This document shows positions 1 to 8,356 of a stretch of DNA of 64,000 nt, piece after piece. Numbering within the stretch: the first letter of the stretch is position 1; every line of letters starts with the position of its first letter. The notes beneath the pieces were generated by a model that was not told the DNA's origin, did no database searches, and saw nothing but the letters and a program-made list of their open reading frames with translations. The stretch is from NCBI GenBank assembly GCA_046233135.1, contig JBJXHN010000004.1, positions 310,001 through 374,000 of the forward strand. Direction: 5' to 3'. The position numbers and the translations under genes were made by a program. Origin of the DNA: JBJXHN01 sp046233135. Lineage in GTDB: Bacteria > Pseudomonadota > Alphaproteobacteria > Rhodospirillales > Rhodospirillaceae.

Positions 1-1052
1 AGGACCGGGATCGGTTCCTTGGTGGCATCGACGCCGGCGAAGATCTTCGCCGTTTCGGTGATGCCTGGCAGGCGGGCATGCAGCACGTCCGCGCCCAGGT
101 GCTCCAGGTGCAGGTGGATGTGATCCTTTTCCGGACCGACACCGCGCCCTTCGCGGATTTCCACCGTCATGGCCCGGCTGACCACGTCGCGGGAAGCCAG
201 ATCCTTGGCGGTCGGCGCGTAACGCTCCATGAAGCGTTCGCCGGCGCTGTTGGTCAGATAGCCGCCTTCGCCGCGCGCCCCTTCGGTGATCAGACAGCCG
301 GAGCCGTAGATCCCGGTGGGGTGGAACTGCACGAATTCCATGTCCTGCAGGGGCAGGCCGGCGCGCGCCACCATGCCGTTGCCGTCGCCGGTGCAGGTGT
401 GGGCCGAGGTGCAGGAGAAGTAGGCCCGGCCGTAGCCACCGGTCGCCAGGATGGTGGTATGGGCCTTGAAGCGGTGGATGGTGCCGTCTTCCATGTTCCA
501 GGCGACCACGCCACGGCATTCGCCGTCGACGATGATCAGGTCCAGCGCGAAGTATTCGACGAAGAATTCCGCCTTGAAGCGCAGGGACTGCTGGTAGAGC
601 GTATGCAGGATGGCGTGGCCGGTGCGGTCGGCGGCGGCGCAGGCGCGCTGCACCGGGGCTTCCCCGAAGTTGCGCATGTGGCCGCCGAAGGGGCGCTGGT
701 AGATGGTGCCCTGTTCGGTGCGCGAGAACGGCACGCCGTAGTGTTCCAGCTCGTAGACCGCCGGAATGGCTTCCCGGCACATGTATTCGATGGCGTCCTG
801 GTCGCCGAGCCAGTCGGAGCCCTTGACGGTGTCGTACATGTGCCACTGCCAGCTGTCCTCGGCCATGTTGCCGAGCGCCGCGCCGATGCCGCCCTGGGCG
901 GCCACGGTGTGGGAGCGGGTCGGGAAGACCTTGGTGATGCAGGCGGTGTTCAGCCCGGCTTCGACGCAGCCGAAAGTGGCGCGCAAGCCCGCCCCACCGG
1001 CGCCGACGACCAGGGCGTCGTATTCATGATCGATGATTTCGTAGGATGCCAT
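1..1052 (-). CDS. sdhA: Succinate dehydrogenase flavoprotein subunit, 3' end beyond window
   Basis: This is the catalytic subunit of complex II, which oxidises succinate to fumarate on the cytoplasmic face of the inner membrane and passes electrons to SdhB. About 350 residues are visible; the C-terminus lies off the left edge, so this is not a broken gene. The start ATG at 1052 gives MASYEIIDHEYDA. A Rossmann GAGGAG motif lies at residues 18-23, followed by the TRSHTVAAQGG segment whose His48 carries the covalent FAD. It sits 6 bp after sdhD in the order sdhC-sdhD-sdhA, so sdhB is expected just outside the window. Identity is secure from motif and context. Confidence 0.97.
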   Translation of the reverse strand, partial: MASYEIIDHEYDALVVGAGGAGLRATFGCVEAGLNTACITKVFPTRSHTVAAQGGIGAALGNMAEDSWQWHMYDTVKGSDWLGDQDAIEYMCREAIPAVYELEHYGVPFSRTEQGTIYQRPFGGHMRNFGEAPVQRACAAADRTGHAILHTLYQQSLRFKAEFFVEYFALDLIIVDGECRGVVAWNMEDGTIHRFKAHTTILATGGYGRAYFSCTSAHTCTGDGNGMVARAGLPLQDMEFVQFHPTGIYGSGCLITEGARGEGGYLTNSAGERFMERYAPTAKDLASRDVVSRAMTVEIREGRGVGPEKDHIHLHLEHLGADVLHARLPGITETAKIFAGVDATKEPIPV

Positions 1053-1058
1053 TGGTCG

Positions 1059-1445
1059 TCAGCCTCCGAACGTCAGCTTGAGCACGGACACCGCCGCGAG
1101 GACGGCACCCAGGGCGGCATAGAACTTGGTCGCGAACACCAGGACATGCTTCACCGTGTGGTGATGCACATAGTCCTCGATGATGACGATCAGGCCCAGG
1201 TGGCCGTGGTGAAAGGCGCACAGAATGGTCAACAGCATCAGGGTGGCGTTGACCGGGCTGCTCAAGAACGCCTGGAAGTCGGCATAGCTGGCATCCAGAT
1301 TGCCGATGATCGCCGCGAAGACGAACCACAGGGCAAGCGGGATCAGGGCAATGGCGGTAAGACGCTCGGCCATCCAGTGGCTGGCGGCGCCTTCCTTGGC
1401 GGAACCCAGGCCGCGGGCGCGGCCGAGAGGCGATTGCATGGTCAT
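1059..1445 (-). CDS. sdhD: Succinate dehydrogenase membrane anchor subunit D
   Basis: This 128-aa protein has three hydrophobic segments and is the second membrane anchor of succinate dehydrogenase, helping to bind haem b and ubiquinone. The segment CAFHHGHLGLIVIIEDY (residues about 76-92) matches the family signature of a histidine cluster followed by an Asp-Tyr pair in the second helix. Length and hydrophobicity are typical. It lies between sdhC (29 bp upstream) and sdhA (6 bp downstream), which supports the call even though anchor subunits diverge quickly. Confidence 0.95.
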   Translation of the reverse strand: MTMQSPLGRARGLGSAKEGAASHWMAERLTAIALIPLALWFVFAAIIGNLDASYADFQAFLSSPVNATLMLLTILCAFHHGHLGLIVIIEDYVHHHTVKHVLVFATKFYAALGAVLAAVSVLKLTFGG

Positions 1446-1474
1446 TTTGGTGTTTCCCCTCCGATCGAGCGCGC

Positions 1475-1873
1475 TCAGCTGTAAACCGACAGGCCGATGA
1501 TCCAGGCCAGCAGCGACAGGGCGACGGCGGCGCCGACGGCGATCTTGCCGGTCTTCACCAGGGTCGGCATATCAAAGCCGTAACCGGTATCCCACAGCAG
1601 GTGCCGGATCCCGTTACACAGGTGATAGAACAGGACGATCGTGAAACCGAACAGCACCAGGAAACCGAACCAGGAGCCGTAGAAGCCCTGCACGGCCTCG
1701 AACGCATCGGGGCCGTAGCCGGCCGAAACGATCCAGAGCAGGAAGAACAGGGTGCCGACGGTCATCAACCCGGCCCCGAAAATACGGAAAGTGATGGAAA
1801 GCAGCGACGTAATCTTGGTGTGCAGCCGATACACCTGCAAATGCGGCGACATGGGCCTGGGATGAGTTTTCAT
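1475..1873 (-). CDS. sdhC: Succinate dehydrogenase cytochrome b556 subunit C
   Basis: This 132-aa integral membrane subunit begins with the family hallmark RPMSPHLQVYRLH and has three transmembrane helices. His84 and His91, in the segment FYHLCNGIRHLLWD, include the expected haem b ligand. I chose the ATG at 1873 (MKTHPRPMSP) rather than an in-frame start 26 codons upstream, because the extra residues are not family-like and the chosen start fits the known N-terminus. It is the first gene of the leftward sdhCDA operon, with its promoter in the 1874-2216 region. Confidence 0.96.
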   Translation of the reverse strand: MKTHPRPMSPHLQVYRLHTKITSLLSITFRIFGAGLMTVGTLFFLLWIVSAGYGPDAFEAVQGFYGSWFGFLVLFGFTIVLFYHLCNGIRHLLWDTGYGFDMPTLVKTGKIAVGAAVALSLLAWIIGLSVYS

Positions 1874-2216
1874 GGCATCAGCCTCTTGCGCGGGTCCGCG
1901 GACGAAAAGGATGCCCCCGGGCGAGCACCGCCGGTCCGCAAATTCCCCCATCTCGGACCAAGGTCGGCGGGCCGCCCGATGTGGCGGCGCGGCATGTCAA
2001 TAGCGCCTCGCCCTCTATGAGTCAATTGCGGCCCCCCCGGAAGACGGGCTTGACAGGCGATCACGCACGCTTGCCGTGGGGTATTCCCACCCTCGGGGAA
2101 GGCCGGACCGCCTCCTAGTCCGCCGGCGACCCCCGGGCACGTTTCCGAGTCCGTGCAGGTTTGCCGTGTATCGGCTATGCTGTCGGCGGGGCATGCCGCA
2201 AGAGAGAGGGGGAGCC
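1874..2216. promoter_or_regulatory. Divergent intergenic region between sdhC and the TIR-like gene
   Basis: These 343 bases have no convincing gene and must carry the promoters of the sdh operon (leftward) and of the gene starting at 2217 (rightward). A TTGACA hexamer lies at 2050-2055 on the + strand, but no good -10 follows at the usual spacing. A short inverted repeat, GTGGG-GTATT-CCCAC, lies at 2076-2090. The sequence AGAGAGGGGGAG directly before 2217 is a strong ribosome binding site for the rightward gene. No factor site could be named. Confidence 0.45.
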
Positions 2217-3623
2217 ATGACGGACGACGGCACCGATACCGCGACCAAAACCTGTTTCGTGATCATGGGCTTCGGCAAGAAGACGGACTATCCCTCGGGA
2301 CGCACGCTGGACCTGGACAAGACCTACCGCACCATCATCAAGCCGGTGGCCGAGGACTGCGGCTACAAGGTGGTGCGCGCCGACGATCCGCCGGCCAAGG
2401 GCATCATCGACACGGCCATGTACACCCTGCTGTTCGGGGCGGATCTGGTGATCGCCGATATTTCCACCGGCAACCAGAACGCCATCTACGAACTGGGGGT
2501 GCGGCACGCGCTGAAACCCCGGCATACCATCGTGATGAAGGAAAAGAACGGCCAGTTCCTGTTCGACCTTCAGCGGATTCAAACCCTGCAATATGTCCAC
2601 ATGGGCGAGGGCATCGACTTTGAAGAGACGATGGCCACCCGGGAGGCGCTGAAAGAGATCATTCAGTCGCTGGGGCCGAATGATCCTCCGGACAGCCCGT
2701 TCTACGCTGCCAATCCCGATGTGACGGTAGACCGGCAGGACAAGAGTGAGGCGGCGGCGGACCGGGAAGAGAGCGACGAAGCGGACGAGGCGGACGCGGA
2801 GGAGGGCGACGAGGATCTCGGTTTCGCCTTCTCCACCCGCTCCGGCGGCTGGAAGGGGGTGTCCCGGGGGGCGGTGGAGGCGGCCGCGAAAAAGGTGGAA
2901 CGGGAAGAGGACGACCTGGAACGCCTGCGTGCTGCGGTGGACGATGCCGTGCAGCGCGACGCCTTCACCGAGGCTGCCGGCCTGCTGCGCCGGATCAAGA
3001 CGATGATGCCTAGCGACACCTATGTGACCCAGCAACTGGCCCTGTTCACCTACAAAAGCCGCGCGCCCGCCCCGGTGGAAGCCCTGGAGGAGGCCCGCAC
3101 CATCCTTGCCGAGCTGCATCCGGACGGCACCGTGGATCCGGAGACCCTGGGGATCGCCGGGGCCATCGCCAAGACCCTGTATCTGGAGACGGGCGAGCGG
3201 GCGCACCTTGACGACGCCATCCGCTACTACGGTCAGGGCTACAAGGTGCGTGGCGACGACTATACGGGCGAGAACTATGCCCTCTGCCTGGACATGCGCG
3301 CCCCGCTGCGGGCCGAATACCGCCAGGCCGTCTATGACCTGATGGAGGCCGAGCAGGTCCGCACGGCGATCCTGCAAAGCCTGCCCGCCCGCGTTGACGG
3401 CCCCGGGGCGGAGGAGCAGCCGGATCTGCGGTGGATCCATGCCACCCTGGCCAACACCGCCCGTGCCCTGGGGCAGGACGGCACGGCCGACCGGCACGAA
3501 GCGGTCTTCCGCCGCCTCGCCGAAGCCCCATGGGAGGTGCAGACGTTCGAAAAGGGCAAGGCCCACGCCCTGAAGGCCAAGGCGTGGCGGGAGGCCTTCT
3601 ATCGGGATCGCGGCCTGGCCTGA
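2217..3623 (+). CDS. TIR/deoxyribosyltransferase-like protein with C-terminal TPR-type (TRAFs-binding-like) region
   Basis: This 468-aa protein starts at the ATG behind AGAGAGGGGGAG; the longer open frame from 2076 has no comparable site. Residues 14-20 (FVIMGFG), 76-83 (DLVIADIS) and 86-98 (NQNAIYELGVRHA, with Glu92 in the place of the catalytic acid) match the fold shared by nucleoside 2-deoxyribosyltransferases and TIR-like nucleotide-cleaving domains. A highly acidic linker follows at roughly 180-205. A helical, TPR-like C-terminal half then resembles the bacterial MAP3K TRAFs-binding/TPR-S region. Such pairings are found in prokaryotic conflict and signalling systems, where the first domain is thought to act on nucleotides or NAD. 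It stands alone here, with no recognisable partner. Domain calls are by eye; the function is inferred. Confidence 0.7.
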   Translation: MTDDGTDTATKTCFVIMGFGKKTDYPSGRTLDLDKTYRTIIKPVAEDCGYKVVRADDPPAKGIIDTAMYTLLFGADLVIADISTGNQNAIYELGVRHALKPRHTIVMKEKNGQFLFDLQRIQTLQYVHMGEGIDFEETMATREALKEIIQSLGPNDPPDSPFYAANPDVTVDRQDKSEAAADREESDEADEADAEEGDEDLGFAFSTRSGGWKGVSRGAVEAAAKKVEREEDDLERLRAAVDDAVQRDAFTEAAGLLRRIKTMMPSDTYVTQQLALFTYKSRAPAPVEALEEARTILAELHPDGTVDPETLGIAGAIAKTLYLETGERAHLDDAIRYYGQGYKVRGDDYTGENYALCLDMRAPLRAEYRQAVYDLMEAEQVRTAILQSLPARVDGPGAEEQPDLRWIHATLANTARALGQDGTADRHEAVFRRLAEAPWEVQTFEKGKAHALKAKAWREAFYRDRGLA

Positions 3624-3640
3624 GCGCCCGGACGCAATAA

Positions 3641-3679
3641 GGCCCCCGGCGCCCCTCCTCCCCAGTGGCGCCGGGGGCC
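3641..3679. terminator. Convergent GC-rich hairpin terminator
   Basis: A perfect 13-bp inverted repeat (GGCCCCCGGCGCC, then its complement) has a 13-nt loop and lies between the convergent 3' ends of the TIR-like gene and mch. On the minus strand the hairpin is followed by TTATT, so it best serves as the mch terminator. Confidence 0.7.
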
Positions 3680-3716
3680 TCCCCCCCCTGATCGCATGCG
3701 ATCGATCCGCGCGCGG

Positions 3717-4778
3717 CTATCCCTTGCGCGGCATTAGCACCCAGTAGTCCAGATCCAGCACCACCGACGGATCGTATTTCCCGTCTTCGGTCTTGTAGGG
3801 GAAGTCGGCGCAGGCGCGGTCCTTGGTGGCCACGGTGCGCAGGCGCAGGGCGCCCAGGTCTTCGACGCCGGGCAGGGCCGCGCTTTCCAGCACTTCCGAC
3901 CAAGCGTGGATGGTGTTGCCGGCGAAGGTGGGATTGCTATGCGCCCCGGCGTTGATCGCCGCGACGGTGAACGCATTGCCCAGGCCGTTGAAGCTGAGTG
4001 CCCGGGCCAGGCTGATGACATGGCCGCCATAGATCAGCCGCCGGCCGAAGCGGCCCTTGTCCTGTTCGAACTGGTTGAAATGGACCTTGGCGGTGTTCTG
4101 GTACAGGCGGGTGGCCATCATGTGCTCCGCCTCTTCGATGGTCATGCCGTCCACGTGGTCGATCTTCTCGCCCACCGCATAGTCGTCCCACAGGTGCGGG
4201 CTGCCGGACAGGGCGGTGTCGTAATCGGCCATGTCCAGGCGGTCGGGCACATACAGATCCTCCGGCGCCACCCGGTCGGGCAGGTCGGGCAGGGTGGCTT
4301 CCGGTGCCGGGGCGGACGGGTCCTTCTTGTTGACCATCACCCAGCGGCAATAGTCGCAGACCACTTCGTCGTTCTGGTTCACACCCACGGAGTTGACGTA
4401 GACCACGCCGGTCTTGCCGTTGGAATTCTCCTTCAGGCCGATCACCCGGCTGGTGGTGCGTAGGGTGTCGCCGGGATAGACCGGCACGCCGAAGCGTCCC
4501 CGGGCATAGCCCAGGTTGGCCACCGCGTTCAGGCTGATGTCGGGCACGGTCTTGCCGAACACCACGTGGAACACCAGCAGGTCGTCCAGCGGCGCGGCGT
4601 CATAGCCCAGCCCCATGGCGAAGGTGTCGGCCGACTGTACGGCAAAGCGCGGACCGTAAAGCGCGGTATACAGCGCCACGTCACCTTCAGTCACTGTGCG
4701 CGGGGTGGCGTGGATCAGCTCCTGCCCCAGGCTGAAATCTTCGAAAAAGTTGCCCGGATTGGTCTTGTTGCTGCTCAT
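3717..4778 (-). CDS. mch: Mesaconyl-CoA hydratase (MaoC-like), ethylmalonyl-CoA pathway
   Basis: This 353-aa enzyme carries two MaoC/hot-dog regions, the usual size for mesaconyl-CoA hydratase, which interconverts mesaconyl-CoA and beta-methylmalyl-CoA. The segment beginning FFEDFSLGQELIHATPRTV and the later hot-dog repeat (LWDDYAVGEKIDHVDG) are characteristic. Its start codon overlaps the stop of the upstream mcl1 by 4 bp (ATGA), so the two are translationally coupled. The pairing of a beta-methylmalyl-CoA lyase with this hydratase is diagnostic for acetyl-CoA assimilation by the ethylmalonyl-CoA route. ccr, mcm and mcd are not in the window. Confidence 0.93.
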   Translation of the reverse strand: MSSNKTNPGNFFEDFSLGQELIHATPRTVTEGDVALYTALYGPRFAVQSADTFAMGLGYDAAPLDDLLVFHVVFGKTVPDISLNAVANLGYARGRFGVPVYPGDTLRTTSRVIGLKENSNGKTGVVYVNSVGVNQNDEVVCDYCRWVMVNKKDPSAPAPEATLPDLPDRVAPEDLYVPDRLDMADYDTALSGSPHLWDDYAVGEKIDHVDGMTIEEAEHMMATRLYQNTAKVHFNQFEQDKGRFGRRLIYGGHVISLARALSFNGLGNAFTVAAINAGAHSNPTFAGNTIHAWSEVLESAALPGVEDLGALRLRTVATKDRACADFPYKTEDGKYDPSVVLDLDYWVLMPRKG

Positions 4779-5662
4779 GACGCCAGATCCTTTTCCAGGT
4801 CGGCGATGGTGTCGGCCAGGGCCACCAGGCGCTGCGCGTTCTGGACATGCAGGTTTTCGATCAGCTTGCCATCCACCAGCAGCACGCCCTTGCCCTCGCG
4901 GGCGGCGGCTTCATGCTCGGCGATGATGCGGCGGGACCAGGCGACCTCTTCCTCGGACGGGGCGAAGGCGGTGTTGGCGGCGCCGATGGTCTTGGGGTGG
5001 ATCAGGGTCTTGCCATCGAAGCCCAGTTCCAGCCCTTGGGTGCAGCTGTGGGCAAAGCCTTCGTCATCGGCCAGATCCAGGTAGACCCCGTCCAGGATCG
5101 CCAGACCATAGGCGCGGGCGGCCAGCAGGCACAGGCCAAGCGCGGTGATCATCGGCAGGCGATCGCGGGTGTGCTGGCAGTGCAGGTCCTTGGCCAGATC
5201 CGAGGTGCCCATCACGAAGCCGCCCAGGCGCGGGCTGGCGCCGGCGATTTCCTTGGCCTTCAGCATGCCCAGCGGGGTTTCCATCATGCACCAGATGGCC
5301 ATCTCCGCCGGGGCGCCCGACGCGTCCATGATCGCCGCGGCCTGGCGCACCGTGTCCTCGCTTTCCACCTTGGGCAGCAGGATGCCGTCGGCTTTGCAGG
5401 CGGAAACGGCGACGATGTCCTCGTAGCCCCAGGCCGTGTTCAGGCCGTTGACGCGAACCAGAACCTCGCGCTTGCCATAGCCGCCGGCGTTGACGGCGGC
5501 CACCACGTTGGCCCGGGCGTCCAGCTTGGCATCGGGGGCGGTGGCGTCCTCCAGATCCAGGATCAGGCCGTCGGCGGCCAGAGTCTTGGCTTTCTCCAGT
5601 GCCCGGGTGTTGGAACCAGGCATGTAAAGGACACTGCGGCGCGGACGCGCTGTGGTGGCCAT
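4775..5662 (-). CDS. mcl1: L-malyl-CoA/beta-methylmalyl-CoA lyase (HpcH/HpaI-CitE family)
   Basis: This 295-aa member of the CitE-like TIM-barrel family cleaves beta-methylmalyl-CoA to glyoxylate and propionyl-CoA, and L-malyl-CoA to acetyl-CoA and glyoxylate. Seen are the N-terminal RRSVLYMPGSNTRALEKA, the LILDLEDA segment, LLPKVES and the metal-binding WCMMETPLGM. I chose the ATG at 5662 (MATTARPRRS), which has AGGAGAGAG just upstream, over the frame opening 55 codons earlier. It is the first gene of the mcl1-mch operon. Some CitE-like relatives are malyl-CoA thioesterases or citramalyl-CoA lyases, but the partner gene favours the lyase call. Confidence 0.9.
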   Translation of the reverse strand: MATTARPRRSVLYMPGSNTRALEKAKTLAADGLILDLEDATAPDAKLDARANVVAAVNAGGYGKREVLVRVNGLNTAWGYEDIVAVSACKADGILLPKVESEDTVRQAAAIMDASGAPAEMAIWCMMETPLGMLKAKEIAGASPRLGGFVMGTSDLAKDLHCQHTRDRLPMITALGLCLLAARAYGLAILDGVYLDLADDEGFAHSCTQGLELGFDGKTLIHPKTIGAANTAFAPSEEEVAWSRRIIAEHEAAAREGKGVLLVDGKLIENLHVQNAQRLVALADTIADLEKDLAS

Positions 5663-5855
5663 CGAAACTCTCTCCTTGGCTCGGGCGGGGCGGCTGAGGA
5701 TCCGGACGGTGAGAATGCCCCGCAGCATTCGGATCCAGGCCCCTTTCATTGGCAAATTGAAAGGATGTTGCGTCGTGTTGAGTGGGAACGTATCGTTTGT
5801 TGCGTCGCATTGCAATCCCTTCTGCACTGCACCGCAAAAGTGCTACAAAAAGCCC

Positions 5856-5882
5856 ATGGCGATCTTATCGATAAACCTATGA
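5856..5882 (+). CDS. Eight-codon upstream ORF that mimics the pdxY start
   Basis: The short frame MAILSINL ends in TGA overlapping the next ATG (ATGA at 5879-5882). The following gene begins MTILSIQS, so this mini-ORF looks like an imperfect duplication of the first ~23 bases of pdxY. It could couple translation to pdxY or be a decayed start. Its expression is unproven. Confidence 0.4.
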   Translation: MAILSINL

Positions 5883-6811
5883 CGATCCTGTCGATTCAAT
5901 CCCTTGTGGCCGCCGGCTACGTCGGAAACAGCGTCGCGGTGCCGGCTTTGCAGGCGCTGGGGCGGGACGTCTGGATGGTGCCGACGGTGCTGTTCGCCCA
6001 TCACCCGGGCCATGGCGGCCTGCGGGGCCGGCGCCTGCCGGCCGACGAGGTGGCGCCCCTGCTGAACGGCCTTGCCGGGCTGTCGGTGCTGGGCGGGCTG
6101 GGCAGCCGGCGGGGGGTGCTGCTGGGCTACCTGGGCACGGCGCCGCTGGTGGCGCCCATCGCCGCGACCATCGATGCCCTGCGGGACGCCCGGCCGGACG
6201 GCGCGCCGGAGGCGCTGGTGGCCTGCGATCCGGTGCTGGGGGATCTGGACACGGGGCTGTACGTCGACCCGGCCCTGCCCGCCGCCATGGCCGCGTCCCT
6301 GGTGCCCCGGGCGGACCTGCTGTTGCCCAACCTGTTCGAACTCGCCCTGCTGACCGGCGGAGAGCCGGTGGATGCCGCCGATCCGGACGCCGTGGCCGCC
6401 CGCGCCCGGCGCCTGCTGGCGCCTGCCGGGGCGGAGCGGGGGCCACGGGCGGTGGTGGTGACCGGGCTGGCGGACCGGGACCGGGGGCGCATGGGCAATC
6501 TGGTGGTGCGGGGATGCCGGGACAGCGACGGGCCGGTGCGGCTGGTGACCGCCCGGCGGGTGTCCGGGGTGGCCCATGTGAAGGGGACTGGCGACCTGCT
6601 GGCGGCGCTGACCGTGGGGCTGCTGCTGGATCACCCGGACCCGCGCCGGCTGGACGGCGCGGCGGGAGCGGCGCTGGAGACCGCCGTGGCGCTGGCGGCC
6701 GAGGGGGTGGCGCTGGTGCTGGAAGAGACGGCCCGCCGGGGCGGGCCGGAACTGGCCCTGATCCCAGCGCTGCCGGCCCTTGCTGCTCTGCGGCAAAGAG
6801 AAGTGCCCTGA
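5879..6811 (+). CDS. pdxY: Pyridoxal/pyridoxamine kinase (PdxY/PdxK-like)
   Basis: This 310-aa ribokinase-fold enzyme phosphorylates pyridoxal in the vitamin B6 salvage pathway. The N-terminus ILSIQSLVAAGYVGNSVAVPALQALG matches the substrate-binding segment of pyridoxal kinases. The C-terminal HVKGTGDLLAALTVGLLL has the GTGD anion-hole/base motif. The start at 5879 follows a small overlapping ORF, and the much longer frame opening at 4847 is an antisense shadow of mcl1. It is divergent from mcl1; the 216-bp gap contains AT-rich promoter sequence. PdxK and PdxY cannot be told apart by eye, so the symbol is provisional. Confidence 0.88.
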   Translation: MTILSIQSLVAAGYVGNSVAVPALQALGRDVWMVPTVLFAHHPGHGGLRGRRLPADEVAPLLNGLAGLSVLGGLGSRRGVLLGYLGTAPLVAPIAATIDALRDARPDGAPEALVACDPVLGDLDTGLYVDPALPAAMAASLVPRADLLLPNLFELALLTGGEPVDAADPDAVAARARRLLAPAGAERGPRAVVVTGLADRDRGRMGNLVVRGCRDSDGPVRLVTARRVSGVAHVKGTGDLLAALTVGLLLDHPDPRRLDGAAGAALETAVALAAEGVALVLEETARRGGPELALIPALPALAALRQREVP

Positions 6812-6959
6812 CGGCAAGGGGATTTTCCTTTGCCCGGAGGCGGCCAGAAGGTATCAGTATGACTTTAATGCGACCGGCCGGCCTGCCCCCCACCGGCCAA
6901 AACCCCTGGACGGCCCCGCTCGGGGCCGCTTCTCCGGATGACGAGGACAGGCGCCGCCC

Positions 6960-8348
6960 ATGGCGACCCAAGCGCTGAAGCAGCAGAAGACCGAAGCCCT
7001 GGCCCGAACCCTGACGGCCTTGCTCGATTCGACGCCGGATGATGTGCGGGCGATGGTCCGGGATACGGCCCAGACCGATGCCGCCGACATCGCCCAGGCT
7101 TTTTACCGCAGCTTTCTGGAGCACCCCGACGGGCGGTCATTCCTGACCCATACCCTGGTGCAGCAGCGGCTGGTGCATTCCATGACCCAGTGGGTGGCCG
7201 GCCTGTTCGTGCTGGGCGAGGCGGAAACCGCAGCCGAGGCCATCGCCCGCAATTTCGAAATAGGCATGGTTCATGCCCGGGTGAACGTGCCTGTCAGTCT
7301 GGTCAACGAAGGCATCCGCGTGATCCGGCGCGAACTGGTGAAGCGGGTGGTGTCGGCCCGGGCGGATGTGACCAGGACCGTGGCGGCCCTGGGCTTCGTC
7401 ACCGACCTTCTGGACTCCCTGGCCGATGCCATGCACGAAGCCTATCTTGGCGACATGCTGGGCAACGTGCGCCAGCAGCAGTCCCTGAAAATGTTCATGA
7501 CCAGCCAGAATCTGGCGCTGGAGACCGAGCGGCTGAAGTCCAGCCTGTTCGACTGGCTGCGCAATACGGTGGTGGCGCTGTACGACCCGGACCTGCGGTC
7601 CGGCCAGATCCCCAGTGTGGAACACAGCGACTTCGGCCTGTGGCTCAATCACAAGGCGGAGCTGACCTTCGGCAACGTCCCGGAGCTGGAGGCTCTGCGC
7701 ACCCAGACCCGCCAGCTGGACATCAAGGTGGACAAGGCCGTGGCCGCCGGGCGGCTGCCGCCGGACGGGGCCTTCATCAAAAGCCTGAACGCCGAGATCA
7801 CCCAGGTGGCCTATCTGCTGTCGATCCTGACCGAAAAGGCCATGGAGATCGAAAGCGGGCGCGACACCCTGACCCGTCTGCTCAGCCGGCGCTTCCTGCC
7901 GTCGATCATGCAACGGGAAGTGGGGGTCAGCATTCACCACAATATGCCGTTTTCCGTGGTGATGATCGACGCCGACCATTTCAAGTCGATCAACGACACC
8001 CACGGCCATGCGGCGGGTGACCTGGTCTTGTCTGGGATCGCCGATCTGCTATTGTCCAACGTGCGGGCGGGGGATTTCGTCTTCCGCTACGGCGGCGAGG
8101 AATTCCTGGTCATGCTGACCGAGATGGACCCCGCCGCCACGCGCATCAAGGCGGAAGCACTCCGTCAGGCGGTAGAGCAGCATATGTTCACCGTCTCGCC
8201 TGAAACCGTCCTGCCGGTCACCGTATCGGTCGGGGTGGCCATTCACGATGGCCATCCGGACTACGAGCGGACCATCCGTCAGGCCGACGAGGCGCTCCTT
8301 ACGGCCAAGCGCGAGGGCCGCAACCGGGTCGTCTACGCCAACCTTTGA
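6960..8348 (+). CDS. Globin-coupled diguanylate cyclase (DosC-like)
   Basis: This 462-aa cytoplasmic sensor makes cyclic di-GMP. Residues 1-160 form a protoglobin-type domain in which GMVHARVNVP provides the likely proximal haem ligand His105. A helical middle region (about 170-290) resembles that of DosC. The C-terminal GGDEF domain carries RYGGEEFLVML, so the cyclase active site is intact. RAGD, placed five residues before GGEEF, matches an allosteric inhibitory I-site (RxxD). Oxygen or another haem gas ligand is the expected input. The 148-bp upstream gap contains a GC-rich hairpin near 6913-6930. The following LysE-type gene begins 8 bp downstream. Confidence 0.92.
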   Translation: MATQALKQQKTEALARTLTALLDSTPDDVRAMVRDTAQTDAADIAQAFYRSFLEHPDGRSFLTHTLVQQRLVHSMTQWVAGLFVLGEAETAAEAIARNFEIGMVHARVNVPVSLVNEGIRVIRRELVKRVVSARADVTRTVAALGFVTDLLDSLADAMHEAYLGDMLGNVRQQQSLKMFMTSQNLALETERLKSSLFDWLRNTVVALYDPDLRSGQIPSVEHSDFGLWLNHKAELTFGNVPELEALRTQTRQLDIKVDKAVAAGRLPPDGAFIKSLNAEITQVAYLLSILTEKAMEIESGRDTLTRLLSRRFLPSIMQREVGVSIHHNMPFSVVMIDADHFKSINDTHGHAAGDLVLSGIADLLLSNVRAGDFVFRYGGEEFLVMLTEMDPAATRIKAEALRQAVEQHMFTVSPETVLPVTVSVGVAIHDGHPDYERTIRQADEALLTAKREGRNRVVYANL

Positions 8349-8356
8349 AGGGTCTC

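Noticed and set aside
1..1052. sdhA as a truncated gene
   Set aside because: The frame is open to the window edge; it is simply cut by the window.
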